Assembly (NCBI RefSeq): GCF_000447295.1
Contig: NZ_KE650771.1
Location: 188,184 to 252,183 of the forward strand
DNA: 64,000 nucleotides
Source of the DNA: Fischerella sp. PCC 9431
GTDB lineage: Bacteria; Cyanobacteriota; Cyanobacteriia; Cyanobacteriales; Nostocaceae
Direction: 5' to 3'
Both the position numbers and the translations under genes were made by a program. Under the pieces are notes generated by a model, which searched no databases, was not told the DNA's origin, and worked only from the letters and a program-made list of their open reading frames with translations. Position 1 is the first letter of the stretch; each line of letters starts with the position of its first letter. Shown here piece by piece: positions 18,316-27,130 of this stretch.

Positions 18316-18360
18316 TACTCATTTTCCCTTTAAATCAAAAATATCTAAAAAGTACTAGAA

Positions 18361-18402
18361 TACTACTAAAAACATTACCCTTCTTCGATAGTGAAGAAGG
18401 GT
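18361..18402 (-). terminator. Hairpin terminator between convergent genes
   Basis: A perfect 10-bp stem ACCCTTCTTC (18377-18386) pairs with 18393-18402 around a 6-nt loop. On the minus strand it is followed by AATGTTTTTAG, so it probably ends the leftward gene at 18457. No T-tract follows on the plus strand. Confidence 0.55.
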
Positions 18403-18456
18403 GTAGAGGCAATATTTTGCGTGAGATACAATGTCAGCAAGCGCACATGATAAAAA

Positions 18457-18825
18457 TTAAAGCCAATCTCGATACGCCGAAATTTCATTGACGCTTATTT
18501 CAAATGGTGTTCCTTTACCCATAGGAGGATAAACGCGGATTTTGGCGTTACTGCTATATTTTTCTAGCTTACTTCCTAGCTGAGGAATATTGTTGACGAT
18601 GTGCCAATAAGTTACTATGTCTGGGCTGTCAATGATTAATTTGAGAGTACCGTCTTTGGTTGTGAGATACCACTGACAAGTAGACAATAACATTTGTGTG
18701 ATGCGATCGCACGCTTGAAAAAAGCACGCACCAAGTGAATGTTCTAGTTCCAGATACAGCATTTTATCCTGTGGCGTCACCTCATTGGGTGGCATGTCAT
18801 CTGGAGGTAAGAAGGGTTTGTTCAT
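18457..18825 (-). CDS. Conserved-type hypothetical cyanobacterial protein
   Basis: A 122-residue soluble protein I cannot name. It starts with a Pro-rich polar segment, then has a helix with two cysteines (LGACFFQACDRI), a central beta-like region (WYLTTKDGTLKLIIDS) and a conserved-looking end (IRVYPPMGKGTPFEISVNE). An AGG-rich region upstream and a terminator-like hairpin downstream suggest an independent transcript. It is the first of five small unnamed genes on the minus strand between 18.4 and 20.8 kb. Confidence 0.6.
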   Translation of the reverse strand: MNKPFLPPDDMPPNEVTPQDKMLYLELEHSLGACFFQACDRITQMLLSTCQWYLTTKDGTLKLIIDSPDIVTYWHIVNNIPQLGSKLEKYSSNAKIRVYPPMGKGTPFEISVNEISAYRDWL

Positions 18826-19004
18826 TATGTTAGCCCTTGATTCAAGATTTGTTGATTGTTAATTGGTGTTTTGTGTTTACCCAAGCAACAATCAACAACC
18901 AACTTCTGGAAAGGTTTGTGAAAGATCGTTATGCGATCGCGCTGGATATTATTGATGATTGTTTTCGTAATAGCAGAAAATTCCAATTTTCATTGCGATC
19001 GCTA

Positions 19005-19346
19005 TTATTCAGACATTGCTACCCAATGCAAATCTAACCACAAGCGCGGGTCTGCTTGCTTGATTTTCGACATTGGATCGCGTAATAGTCGTGAAGCATT
19101 CAGGAAAACTACTTGAACTAACCCCATATTTTCTGCTAAATCTCGGAGTATGTCTTTGTGAACTTGCACAAGAGGCATCATTTCATCTGAACAATAAATC
19201 CCAATATAGCGCAAGCGTTTTGGAGGGCGTCCCCAATAATTGGTGATGACTTTCACATAACAGTCATCTAACAATTCTCCGATTTTGGGGTAGTATTTTT
19301 TGACGATTCTCAGGTATTCTTTGGATAATATGTCTTCTCTAATCAT
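19005..19346 (-). CDS. Conserved-type hypothetical protein
   Basis: A 113-residue cytoplasmic protein of unknown family. It is helical at the N-terminus (KEYLRIVKKYYPKIGELLDDCYVKVI), then has a beta-like middle (LRYIGIYCSDEMMPLVQVHKD) and an end rich in Trp and Leu. There is no catalytic motif, signal peptide or membrane segment. It starts at ATG 19346. Read leftward, it precedes the 18457-18825 gene by 179 bp. Function unknown. Confidence 0.55.
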   Translation of the reverse strand: MIREDILSKEYLRIVKKYYPKIGELLDDCYVKVITNYWGRPPKRLRYIGIYCSDEMMPLVQVHKDILRDLAENMGLVQVVFLNASRLLRDPMSKIKQADPRLWLDLHWVAMSE

Positions 19347-19720
19347 GACAAAACCTATTGCAAGAAGGCAAAAGGCATAATTAAGCCTAAAAAATCAAGG
19401 ATGAAAATTAGTCCTTGTATTTTTCATTCTTAATACGCTTTCAAATCAATAGTTTTTTAGCCACCATGCTCTATTTGTGTAAGCTTTATCACAATATTAA
19501 TATAACATGATTTTGTCATATTTACATGACTAAATCAGAGAAAAAAAGGAAAATATTTTAACTTTGTAAGACTAAAATAACAGATTTTATTAATCAAGTA
19601 AATACAAATAAATACAAATAAAGCCAAAAAAAGAAAAGTTTGTGACAAGTAAAAAATTTCGTCACAAACAGAACAACACACAAGCAATATCTAAAAAATT
19701 TTATTTTTGATTTCTACTGA
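19347..19720. other. AT-rich intergenic region
   Basis: About 370 bp with no coding frame. It contains the direct repeat AAATACAAAT near 19600 and long A/T runs that may hold the promoter of the leftward gene at 19346. No hairpin with a T-tract was found. Confidence 0.4.
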
Positions 19721-20032
19721 TTAGCGAAAATGACGTTCTGACACTAATACCTCAGCTACCAATCTTGGTAAATCTGTCAGATCAGCGTATCCTTCTGAAC
19801 CGCGAATCGGAGAAATAAATGTATAGTCTGGGTCACATTCTCCAGTGTCATAAACTTGTATATACCACCGATCAGGAAATCCCTCTATGGCTATTTCTAC
19901 AATGTACCAACTCATGCCAATCAGACGAGAATTAACAATGACAAACCAGTCTCTATCAGCTTCTAAAACATTCCACTCAGCCATCAGAAACTCTAAAGCG
20001 ATTTGTCCTGCATCAGTTGTAGTCAATAACAT
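19721..20032 (-). CDS. Hypothetical protein, third of a three-gene operon
   Basis: A 103-residue acidic soluble protein. It reads as an alternating beta-strand/helix domain: AEWNVLEADRDWFVIVNSRLIG, then SWYIVEIAIEGFPDRWYIQVYDTGE. The overall shape resembles small immunity-type or ligand-binding domains, but no family is recognised. It starts at ATG 20032, 2 bp after the stop of the 88-residue gene upstream, so the two are translationally coupled. Function unknown. Confidence 0.6.
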   Translation of the reverse strand: MLLTTTDAGQIALEFLMAEWNVLEADRDWFVIVNSRLIGMSWYIVEIAIEGFPDRWYIQVYDTGECDPDYTFISPIRGSEGYADLTDLPRLVAEVLVSERHFR

Positions 20033-20034
20033 TT

Positions 20035-20301
20035 TTACTCCTTAGCTGGTACTTCAGGAATTTCAGGATATAACCCTAGTTGTTTTGATAATTCACGCGC
20101 AACATGAATTAAAAACTTTGCTCCCTCATCATTACCTTGATGGGCAAATACAGCAGCAACTTGTAGTATTGTTTGTATAAAACCAGCATCAAGTAGTTCT
20201 GGATGAGTTTCTAAAATTTCTGGTTCTTGACCATTAGGACAACTAAGTAACTGATCAATCAAATCAAAGTATAGATTTTGGCGTTCTTCTGTAATTGTCA
20301 T
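20035..20301 (-). CDS. Stand-alone helical domain otherwise seen at the start of cyanobacterial TPR/CHAT proteins
   Basis: An 88-residue all-helical protein. The pattern LIDQLLSCPNGQEPEIL, LLDAGFIQTILQVA and FLIHVARELSKQLG closely matches the N-terminal segment found in many cyanobacterial TPR and CHAT proteins, here occurring without any partner domain. It lies between a membrane protein gene (18 bp upstream) and the 103-residue gene (2 bp downstream). It may be an adaptor that recruits a domain elsewhere in the genome. The domain resemblance is from memory and was not tested. Confidence 0.6.
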   Translation of the reverse strand: MTITEERQNLYFDLIDQLLSCPNGQEPEILETHPELLDAGFIQTILQVAAVFAHQGNDEGAKFLIHVARELSKQLGLYPEIPEVPAKE

Positions 20302-20319
20302 GTTTTTATTGTACGTTCC

Positions 20320-20775
20320 TTATTGTTCGATGCTTTCTTGCCATAACCTTTCTAGCTTATCTACTTGTTGTTGAAAAACTGTAGCGCGATAAACAAGATA
20401 TCTGTCATATAAAAAAAAGAATATTCCTAAACCTATAGGAAATAACAAAAAGAACCATTTCAAGCAATCAACAACTTTATATAGTCGAGTAGGAGTGAGC
20501 AAGATATGCAGAAAATTGGCACCAAAAAAGTTAACGGTAGCTGCATCTTGAGCAAAATTTTGACATTCTTGTTCAAGAGTTAATAAATTAGTATTTTGGC
20601 TACCAATAATACTAAATACACCTGCTTGCATTTGCTCGATTTTACAACTTAAATGCTGTATTTCTACCAGTTGCATATGCTGCTCCCAAACCACACCCAA
20701 CACTACTAGCTCAGGTGAAAGCACTATTAAAGTTACTAAACAAACTATGAGAAACTGAGAAATTTGTAGTCTCAT
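20320..20775 (-). CDS. Two-transmembrane hypothetical protein
   Basis: A 151-residue membrane protein. The first hydrophobic helix spans about 7-28 (FLIVCLVTLIVLSPELVVLG) and a second about 103-122 (WFFLLFPIGLGIFFFLY). The 75 residues between them hold two cysteines and would lie outside the cytoplasm. A short C-terminal coiled coil (FQQQVDKLERLWQESI) follows. It is first in a three-gene leftward operon with the 88- and 103-residue proteins. No family recognised. Confidence 0.6.
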   Translation of the reverse strand: MRLQISQFLIVCLVTLIVLSPELVVLGVVWEQHMQLVEIQHLSCKIEQMQAGVFSIIGSQNTNLLTLEQECQNFAQDAATVNFFGANFLHILLTPTRLYKVVDCLKWFFLLFPIGLGIFFFLYDRYLVYRATVFQQQVDKLERLWQESIEQ

Positions 20776-21601
20776 TTTGGCTCTCCCTCGCTAGGCAGTA
20801 TGCACCCCGTGAGACGGTACTTTTTTGTCTTGATTTACCCTGGATTATAATTAAGGTATGAACACCCAAAAGTTAAGCCCTATCAGTTCTCAGTTACCAG
20901 TTATCAGTTATCAATGAATATACAAATGTGAAAACTGATAATTAGCAGAAATTAAATAGTAGCTAATAGACAAAGCTGAATATTTGTCAGAGAACTTACA
21001 CATTCAAAGCCGCTCATATCTTAGTTCATCTTGCTTAAAGCTGTGAGGGCTTAAGAAGTCCCCCCCTTTGCAGGGGGGGGTAGAGGGGAATCTCTGCGTA
21101 AATCCTATAGTTTTTATAGCAGCTGGCTTAATCGAGCAGATTTGTTTGCAGCCGGATCAAGATTATTAAATTAATTAAGTTTGTACTCAAAGCTGAGAAT
21201 TCCCATCGCAGCAGTATTTAAAAAATTTTTTGGAGTATGGGTACTAGTATTTTGAGGTATGGGGACTCGCATTTTTCAGCTAAGGTGCTGGAATTGATGT
21301 ACTCAATCAATATTTATGAAAATCAAAGCTCAAGAGTCAAAAATCAAAAGCCAAAAATCTGAATTGAGTTTTGATGGCTAGTACTCACCCTCAAGCTATT
21401 GAAAACTAGGCAAAAATTTAGTAAGAAAAAAAGTCATAATTTCAAGAAAATATTATTGAGTAAATATACATTGAGCTAACATTAAAAATACAGAAACATC
21501 ATATAATCTTATTTTTAAGAATTTTGACACAAAAAATTGAAACTATCATTAAAAATTACAGAAATAAACTAAATTTACTTTTAAGATTTTGGTCATTGGA
21601 T
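20776..21601. other. Intergenic region with a G/C-tract hairpin
   Basis: About 825 bp without genes. At 21060-21080 seven C and eight G residues flank TTTGCA, forming a very stable hairpin that resembles a widespread cyanobacterial C-tract/G-tract repeat. The rest is AT-rich, with repeated TCAGTTATCAGTTATCA words near 20890. The region carries the promoter of the leftward operon at 20775. Confidence 0.45.
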
Positions 21602-21749
21602 AGGGAACAGGGAACAGGGAACGGGGAACGCGGACAAGGGAGCAGGGAGAATAAGTAATACACAATCCCCGATCCCGATCCCCAATCCCCAATCCCCATC
21701 CCCATTCCTCAATCCCCAATCCCCGATCCCCGATCCCCGATCCCCAATC
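21602..21749. repeat. Heptanucleotide repeat array upstream of cysK
   Basis: The left part is made of GGGAACR-type heptamers and the right part of CCCCRAT heptamers, so the two halves face each other as inverted classes. The array ends 13 bp before the cysK start codon, with the AGGAG ribosome binding site directly after it. The promoter of cysK must lie to the left of or within it. Confidence 0.88.
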
Positions 21750-21762
21750 AGGAGCTTTATTC

Positions 21763-22698
21763 ATGCGAATTGCTGGTGATGTTACTGAATTAATTGGACG
21801 TACTCCATTAGTTCAATTGAATAAAATCCCCCAAACAGAGGGATGTGTGGGCAGAATTGTGATTAAATTGGAAGGAATGAATCCGGCTGCTTCTGTGAAA
21901 GACCGGATTGCTGTAAGTATGATTACAGCAGCAGAAATTGCTGGATTGATTGAACCAGGAAAAAGTATTTTAGTAGAGCCAACATCTGGAAACACGGGAA
22001 TTGGACTGGCGATGGTGGCGGCGGCGCGTGGTTATGGTTTAATTTTGACTATGCCTGAAACTATGAGTATAGAACGACGGGCGATGTTAAAAGCTTATGG
22101 TGCGTCTGTGGAGTTGACGTCAGGAACCGAAGGAATGGGGGGAGCAATTCGCAAAGCCGAAGAAATTGTGGCTAATACTCCCAATGCTTATATGCTGCAA
22201 CAATTTCGCAACCCAGCCAACCCCAAAATTCACCGCGAAACCACCGCCGAAGAAATTTGGACAGATACAGATGGACAAGTAGATATTGTCGTTGCTGGGG
22301 TGGGTACTGGCGGCACAATTACGGGTATTGCTGAAGTGATGAAAGCGCGTAAATCGAGTTTTCAAGCGATCGCAGTCGAACCAAAAAATAGTCCGGTCAT
22401 TTCCGGTGGTGAACCAGGACCACATAAAATTCAAGGTATTGGCGCGGGTTTTATTCCTGAAGTTCTCCGCACAGATTTAATAGACGAAGCGATCGCAGTT
22501 AGTGATCAAGAAGCGATCGTATTCGGGCGACGTTTGGCGAGAGAAGAAGGTTTATTATCAGGTATTTCTTCAGGTGCAAACTTGTGTGCAGCAATACAAG
22601 TAGCCAAACGACAGGAAAATGCAGGGAAATTAATTGTGGTGATTCAACCTTCTTTTGGAGAGCGTTATTTGAGTACGCCGATGTTTCAAGATTTATAA
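21763..22698 (+). CDS. cysK: Cysteine synthase A (O-acetylserine sulfhydrylase)
   Basis: Makes cysteine from O-acetylserine and sulfide using pyridoxal phosphate. The Schiff-base lysine is in NPAASVKDR (about residue 46) and the substrate loop is TSGNTG (about 74). [10 protein letters not shown] binds the PLP phosphate and GISSGAN lies near the C-terminus. Length 311 is normal for the family. AGGAG is placed 8 nt before the ATG, directly after the heptamer array. It is transcribed alone. The family also contains cystathionine synthases, but the motif set fits CysK best. Confidence 0.95.
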   Translation: MRIAGDVTELIGRTPLVQLNKIPQTEGCVGRIVIKLEGMNPAASVKDRIAVSMITAAEIAGLIEPGKSILVEPTSGNTGIGLAMVAAARGYGLILTMPETMSIERRAMLKAYGASVELTSGTEGMGGAIRKAEEIVANTPNAYMLQQFRNPANPKIHRETTAEEIWTDTDGQVDIVVAGVGTGGTITGIAEVMKARKSSFQAIAVEPKNSPVISGGEPGPHKIQGIGAGFIPEVLRTDLIDEAIAVSDQEAIVFGRRLAREEGLLSGISSGANLCAAIQVAKRQENAGKLIVVIQPSFGERYLSTPMFQDL

Positions 22699-22767
22699 TC
22701 GCAGTCCCCAAGCAGAAGATATTATACACATTAACTATAGGAATTACGCAACTAGTATATTATTTAA

Positions 22768-22822
22768 GTTCGTAGTAAGGACTTTAGTCCTCAAAATAAG
22801 GGCTAAAGCCCTTACTACAAGC
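22768..22822. repeat. Dispersed hairpin repeat, family B copy 2
   Basis: GTTCGTAGTAAGGACTTTAGTCC, 9 bp of spacer, then GGGCTAAAGCCCTTACTACAAGC. It is enclosed by a second imperfect inverted pair (AATTACGCAACTAG near 22742 and TTGCGTAAGTCCCG near 22850), so the whole unit may be a larger palindromic element of about 130 bp. Confidence 0.75.
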
Positions 22823-22905
22823 AAAAAAATTTTTATTTGTTGTGACACTTGCGTAAGTCCCGTAACTAGTTGGACAAAATTAAATTTGAATTTAATTTTT
22901 GCTAA

Positions 22906-23250
22906 TTATGAATCATTTTTAAATTCCTTCAGTTTTTCCCGAATCATCTCTAAGTAAAGTTCAACAGCTTCAACGTGTGTTCTTGCAGCTTTTACATGTG
23001 CTTCTAAACTAAAGCAGTATATTGTGGTTGATCCAGAATATACGTTTAGTAAATGTGCATAGTTTAATGATTCCTGCGCGTATTGCTGTATGAGCATTCC
23101 ATGTTCTTCAAGTACTTTTGCTGTCTCTAAATGTTTACCATCCTTCTTGTTCCATGCTCTAGCAATAGACGCTACTGATTTACCATGTTGTTCTGCTTGT
23201 AGTGCGTGCTGGTGTGCTAAATAAGCACTACGGTTTGAGATTTGATGCAT
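22906..23250 (-). CDS. Hypothetical helical protein
   Basis: A 114-residue protein predicted to be almost entirely helical, His- and Ala-rich, with four helices of 20-25 residues (for example HQHALQAEQHGKSVASIAR and AAHVKAARTHVEAVELYLEMI-like segments). There is no signal peptide. The fold suggests a small four-helix bundle, but no active-site pattern is evident. It starts at ATG 23250 and faces cysK convergently across a repeat. Function unknown. Confidence 0.55.
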   Translation of the reverse strand: MHQISNRSAYLAHQHALQAEQHGKSVASIARAWNKKDGKHLETAKVLEEHGMLIQQYAQESLNYAHLLNVYSGSTTIYCFSLEAHVKAARTHVEAVELYLEMIREKLKEFKNDS

Positions 23251-23951
23251 GGGATCGCTTTTTTATTGGGAGTTACTGGGATTAAGTAGTTGCACAAAAT
23301 ACATTTATTCGTGGAGTTAGGGAATAGGGAACTCTTAATAGGGAGCAGGAAAAGAATGTGTGTAATTCATTCTATGTAAATACTTAGTAAAGTAAGAATT
23401 CTAGCCGATTATGATTTATAAGTGAGAGTTATTCGCGCTAACTCTGTTTATTTACTAAACATTATAATACAGTGATATTGACACCATAGAACTCTTATTT
23501 AATTTTTAGAAGCTAGATACACTCTCTATTTCGCCTTTTCTGGCTCCAATAATAAATTTATCAACCAAACTGGATTCCTATATTCTATATTATTTGAACT
23601 GCAATACTTTATAAAGTATAGTATCAAGATTTTTGCTTCTATCTTTTGATATAGTTGTTGTCAAAAAAAACTCAATTGCCACTCCCAGTAAGGTTAACCC
23701 TGCTTTACTTGCAGAAATCTATTGTTACATTAGAATAGCATTAATGATTTAAATTAGAAAGCCTAAGAGTTTGAAAACATTGATAAACATCAAATAAACA
23801 TCAAATATCAAATGAACATTTGATATCTGATATTCATCACTAATGATTCATAAATTTAGGATTTATGAATCTTCTTCAGCCTGCTTTGTCAAAACAGAAG
23901 AGGGCTTTTGATTGAAAAGTAGTCTGGTTACTTATAAAAGTAATTGGAACT
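23251..23951. other. Intergenic region upstream of the GDSL gene
   Basis: About 700 bp of AT-rich sequence with no coding frame. Its right third is unusually rich in dyads (see the entry at 23807-23871). A plain promoter could not be identified. Confidence 0.4.
23807..23871. promoter_or_regulatory. Pair of perfect dyads upstream of the GDSL hydrolase
   Basis: ATCAAAT-GAAC-ATTTGAT (23807-23824) and GATTCATAAAT-TTAGG-ATTTATGAATC (23845-23871) are perfect inverted repeats 20 bp apart, 80 bp before the GTG start. The second has no T-tract, so it is more likely an operator or a 5'UTR hairpin than a terminator. Confidence 0.4.
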
Positions 23952-24836
23952 GTGAAAAAACAAATTTTAGTAGTGCTTGCTTTTTTATTTGTTCTTATGG
24001 TTGCATTTACAACTTCAATCTCAAATTTTCATACAATCATCAATGAACTTTATGTTTTTGGTGATAGTCTTTCTGATATTGGCAATGTCTTTAATGCCAC
24101 GGGAGGGTTTCGTCCATCTAGTCCTCCCTATTTTCAAGGACGTTATTCTAATGGTCTAGTTTGGGTCGAATATCTTGCTTCTGAGCTAGCATTAAACCAT
24201 AAGCAAAATACTAATTTTGCTTATGGTGGTGCAACTACAGGAAGTGGTCATATCAATGGAATACCAGATTTATTGACACAAGTTGATAGCTTTCTTAAAG
24301 TTCATGGACAGATTGATTCAAATGCGCTTTATATCCTATGGGCTGGGGCTAATGATTATCTTAACGGCCTAAATAATCCTTCATTATCAATCGGTAATGT
24401 CTCTCAAGCCATCGAATCCCTGTCAAAAGCTGGGGCGAAAAAATTTATGGTTGCTAACTTACCTGATTTAGGGAATATTCCAGTCACACGCAATACAAGC
24501 TATTCTAATATTCTTAGTTCTGCAACGATCGCACACAATCTTGGTTTGGCTAAGTCCCTGAATATTCTGAAACAGAAATTGGGACATGACATCCAGGTGA
24601 TCGAGCTTGATGTTCATTTTCTCTATCGAGAAGCGATCGCCAATCCAGCTAAATTTGGTTTTACAAATGTGACTGAAGCTTGTCTGAAAAATTTTGCTAA
24701 TTTTGACAATCCAGACGATTTTTTATTCTGGGACAGTATTCATCCAACCACTGCTGTTCATAAACTATTAGCAAAAGCAGCTCTCAAAGAGTTAAAAACA
24801 AAATATTCATTTCCTCCTCTTCCAGAATATTTGTAA
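23952..24836 (+). CDS. Secreted GDSL/SGNH-family lipase or esterase
   Basis: A 294-residue SGNH hydrolase with an N-terminal signal peptide (KKQILVVLAFLFVLMVAFTTS). Block I is FGDSLSDIGN with catalytic Ser39. The block III-type motif is WAGANDY (about 135-141) and block V is WDSIHPT (about 260), supplying the Asp-His pair. The start is GTG 23952. Members hydrolyse lipids or acyl/acetyl esters outside the cytoplasm. It stands alone on the plus strand with elaborate dyads upstream and an 11-bp hairpin downstream. The natural substrate is unknown. Confidence 0.88.
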   Translation: MKKQILVVLAFLFVLMVAFTTSISNFHTIINELYVFGDSLSDIGNVFNATGGFRPSSPPYFQGRYSNGLVWVEYLASELALNHKQNTNFAYGGATTGSGHINGIPDLLTQVDSFLKVHGQIDSNALYILWAGANDYLNGLNNPSLSIGNVSQAIESLSKAGAKKFMVANLPDLGNIPVTRNTSYSNILSSATIAHNLGLAKSLNILKQKLGHDIQVIELDVHFLYREAIANPAKFGFTNVTEACLKNFANFDNPDDFLFWDSIHPTTAVHKLLAKAALKELKTKYSFPPLPEYL

Positions 24837-25511
24837 TAATCTTCTGACTAGCTTGATTTAAACAGGCAATCTTCGAGAAGTCGGGGATACAAGCTCTGCG
24901 ATTATTACAAATTATATAGGATTTCTATATAAGCATTGAACTTAGGTTCAATGCTTAATTTCAGCTTTGTAAATTATGTTTTTGTGATCATAATTACAAA
25001 TTCATAAATATAAAGGTTATTTCTTTTGGTATAGGTGATCTGTCTGAGTTGATTCTTAGGATAGAAGTTAGAAATAAATATTAATAGTTAGAGTATTTGT
25101 TAAGTTCAAATTGTGAGCAATTAACAAATAATTTCAAATTTGTACCGCTCTCAAAATGGCGGTTATTTTTTGTAAACTTAAACTTTTTACTCAATTTAAC
25201 AAAGTATTTAGGCGGAATTTTGTGCATCTTGGTAGCCATGAGCAAAAATTTCCACAAGGAATTACTCATTATTGATATTAAAAACCAGTGTATTCCAAAT
25301 ACTGATAATCTAGATATATATCTGATCAATGTTTTTTGTTTTATAACTTTTACGACTAAATTCATAGTCGTACACGCATATGCTGGAACATTTGTAAAGT
25401 CAAATTCCAACCAAAATCTGACTTTTATGTTCTAAGTATCGATAACTATAGACAATTCTTATTTTTATAATCAGGGTTTCTATTCGATTTTTGTAAATAG
25501 CTAACTAAAAA
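24837..25511. other. Intergenic region with hairpin and overlapping doubtful frames
   Basis: A perfect 11-bp hairpin (AAGCATTGAAC, loop TTAG, 24931-24956) lies 95 bp past the GDSL stop and may stabilise or end its mRNA, though no T-tract follows. Between 25081 and 25435 open frames of about 110 codons exist on both strands over the same DNA. Neither has a ribosome binding site or family resemblance. Confidence 0.4.
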
Positions 25512-26702
25512 ATGGTTGTGGATACTATCAATAAATCAAAAATAGACAAATTTGCTCAGAAAACACGGGCTATGGACAAGCGTATAACCAAATTGTACGA
25601 AAATTTTGTCGTCAACCTGCCTGTGTTACCCCATTCAGTGCCACAAGTTTTGTTTGAGCTTGGTAGCGCTTCACAGACATTACACTATGCAGTAGAAGAA
25701 CTGTATCAGCAGAATGAACAACTGGAGAAAGTACAAGAAGTTTTAGCAGCAGAACTGTACCGTTATCAGGAATTATTTGAGGAAGCACCAGACGGGTATT
25801 GCATAACTGATGTACATGGCAAAATTCAACTAGCTAACCGTAAATTTGCTAGATTACTCAATATTGAACAGCATTATCTTATAGGTAAATTAATTGTTAA
25901 TTTTGTTGCTTTGGAAGAACGAAAGTGCTTTCGCAATTTCCTCAGTCAACTAATTGAATCAGGTAGAAGCCAAAAATTAGTAATATGCTTACAACAACGT
26001 AGTGGTGGGTTATTTGAGGTAGCATTCACTGTGTCAGTGAGCTATGATAGCCAAGGCAAACCTCAAAACCTGCGCTGGTTACTACGACCTAATACTGAAA
26101 GAAGAAGTTCAGAATTAACACAAATCAAAAAAGGCTTTGATTTTAGCGATCGCCCCATACATAAATGTTCCAAAGGCGAAACTATCCTTCTAGACCAACA
26201 AACAATTTGGTATGTTTATCAAGGTGTAGTGAAATTAACCACGCTTTGTGAAAGCAATGAAGAAACGCTAGTAGGTTTGGCAGATCAAGGAATGATTTTC
26301 GGTTCTTACATGACTTCTCTCAACATCTACCAAGCTACAGCCATGTCCGAGGTGAAGTTAGTAGCAATTCATGTATCAGAAATCACAGCTTCTCCAAATT
26401 TAAGCTATTTCCTATTACCAAAATTCAATCAACGCCTACGTCAAACAGAAGCTTTTTTAGCTGTGTCTGGTTTCCGACGAGTAGAAGATCGCCTATATTA
26501 TCTTTTGCGGCTTTTGAAACAGGAGATTGGCGAAAATTTCGGTAATGACACTCGTATTCCCATTCGCTTTATTCATGAAGATTTTGCTAGCGCCTGCTGC
26601 ACTACTAGAGTCACCATTACACGATTATTGTGTAAGTTAAAACATCAAGGAAAAATTACTTTTGATGCTAAAAGACATATTATTGTGAAAAATATAGAGT
26701 AA
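25512..26702 (+). CDS. PAS-CRP/FNR family transcription regulator
   Basis: A 396-residue regulator. A coiled coil (about 55-85) is followed by a PAS domain (about 86-200, YQELFEEAPDGYCITDVHGKIQLANRKFARLL). Then comes a degenerate cyclic-nucleotide-type beta barrel (about 215-310) and a CRP-type winged helix at the C-terminus (CTTRVTITRLLCKLKHQGKI). The barrel lacks the RXSS-type cAMP contact, so it probably senses something through the PAS domain rather than a cyclic nucleotide. Transcribed alone. Targets are not evident from the flanking genes. Confidence 0.82.
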   Translation: MVVDTINKSKIDKFAQKTRAMDKRITKLYENFVVNLPVLPHSVPQVLFELGSASQTLHYAVEELYQQNEQLEKVQEVLAAELYRYQELFEEAPDGYCITDVHGKIQLANRKFARLLNIEQHYLIGKLIVNFVALEERKCFRNFLSQLIESGRSQKLVICLQQRSGGLFEVAFTVSVSYDSQGKPQNLRWLLRPNTERRSSELTQIKKGFDFSDRPIHKCSKGETILLDQQTIWYVYQGVVKLTTLCESNEETLVGLADQGMIFGSYMTSLNIYQATAMSEVKLVAIHVSEITASPNLSYFLLPKFNQRLRQTEAFLAVSGFRRVEDRLYYLLRLLKQEIGENFGNDTRIPIRFIHEDFASACCTTRVTITRLLCKLKHQGKITFDAKRHIIVKNIE

Positions 26703-26756
26703 TATCATGTTCGCTTAAACACTTATATAGGATTCATATTTGATTTTTGAACAAAT

Positions 26757-26834
26757 ACGTAGGGTGTGTTGTCGCGCAACGCACCAAAGCACAGAATACA
26801 GTGCGTTACACTTTGTGAGTAATCCACCCTACAT
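26757..26834. repeat. Dispersed repeat, family C copy 1
   Basis: Starts GTAGGGTGTGTTGTCGCGCAAC and ends near CCACCCTAC, so the ends are inverted. The core GTTGTCGCG...AACGCACC also occurs at 34809-34843 and, degenerate, at 36771-36802. No coding capacity. Confidence 0.6.
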
Positions 26835-26884
26835 ATACTTAGATTCTTTTATAAAGAGAATCAGATTCCTATATAAAACTTATG

Positions 26885-26912
26885 TAATGAGGACTAAAGT
26901 CCTCACTACAAA
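26885..26912. repeat. Dispersed hairpin repeat, family B half copy
   Basis: TAATGAGGACTAAAGTCCTCACTACAAAC carries only the right-hand end of the family B repeat, with its own 8-bp palindrome GAGGACT/AGTCCTC. Confidence 0.6.
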
Positions 26913-27053
26913 CTTTTTGCTTATCTTAATCTCAATATAAGTGAAATTTGGCGATAGATGTTGCATGAAAGTTGCATATACCTTTAAAAAATCCTGATTT
27001 TCTGGAATTCTTATTTATAGCTCAGCGAACCTTGTGCTCTTGGATTCATTCCC

Positions 27054-27085
27054 GCCAGTGCTATTTTTCACACTGGCTTTTTTTT
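27054..27085 (+). terminator. Strong plus-strand terminator with no adjacent plus-strand gene
   Basis: GCCAGTG (27054-27060) pairs with CACTGGC (27071-27077) and eight T residues follow. The nearest plus-strand gene ends 350 bp upstream, beyond two repeats, so this may end either its long 3'UTR or a separate small RNA. Confidence 0.75.
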
Positions 27086-27130
27086 ATCGAAAAATTTGGG
27101 TTTAAAGCTTAATTCCTGATCCCCGTTCCC

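Noticed and set aside
18837-19116. Plus-strand frames in the 18.8-19.1 kb region
   Set aside because: They overlap each other and a minus-strand gene, and their products look like shadow translations.
21549-21764. Minus-strand frame across the array upstream of cysK
   Set aside because: Most of the product is GIGDRGLG-type translation of heptamers, and it has no independent start signal.
25081-25435. Overlapping open frames of 109 and 112 codons on both strands
   Set aside because: AT-rich, no ribosome binding site on either strand, no recognisable motif. Overlap of two such frames in a spacer is expected by chance.
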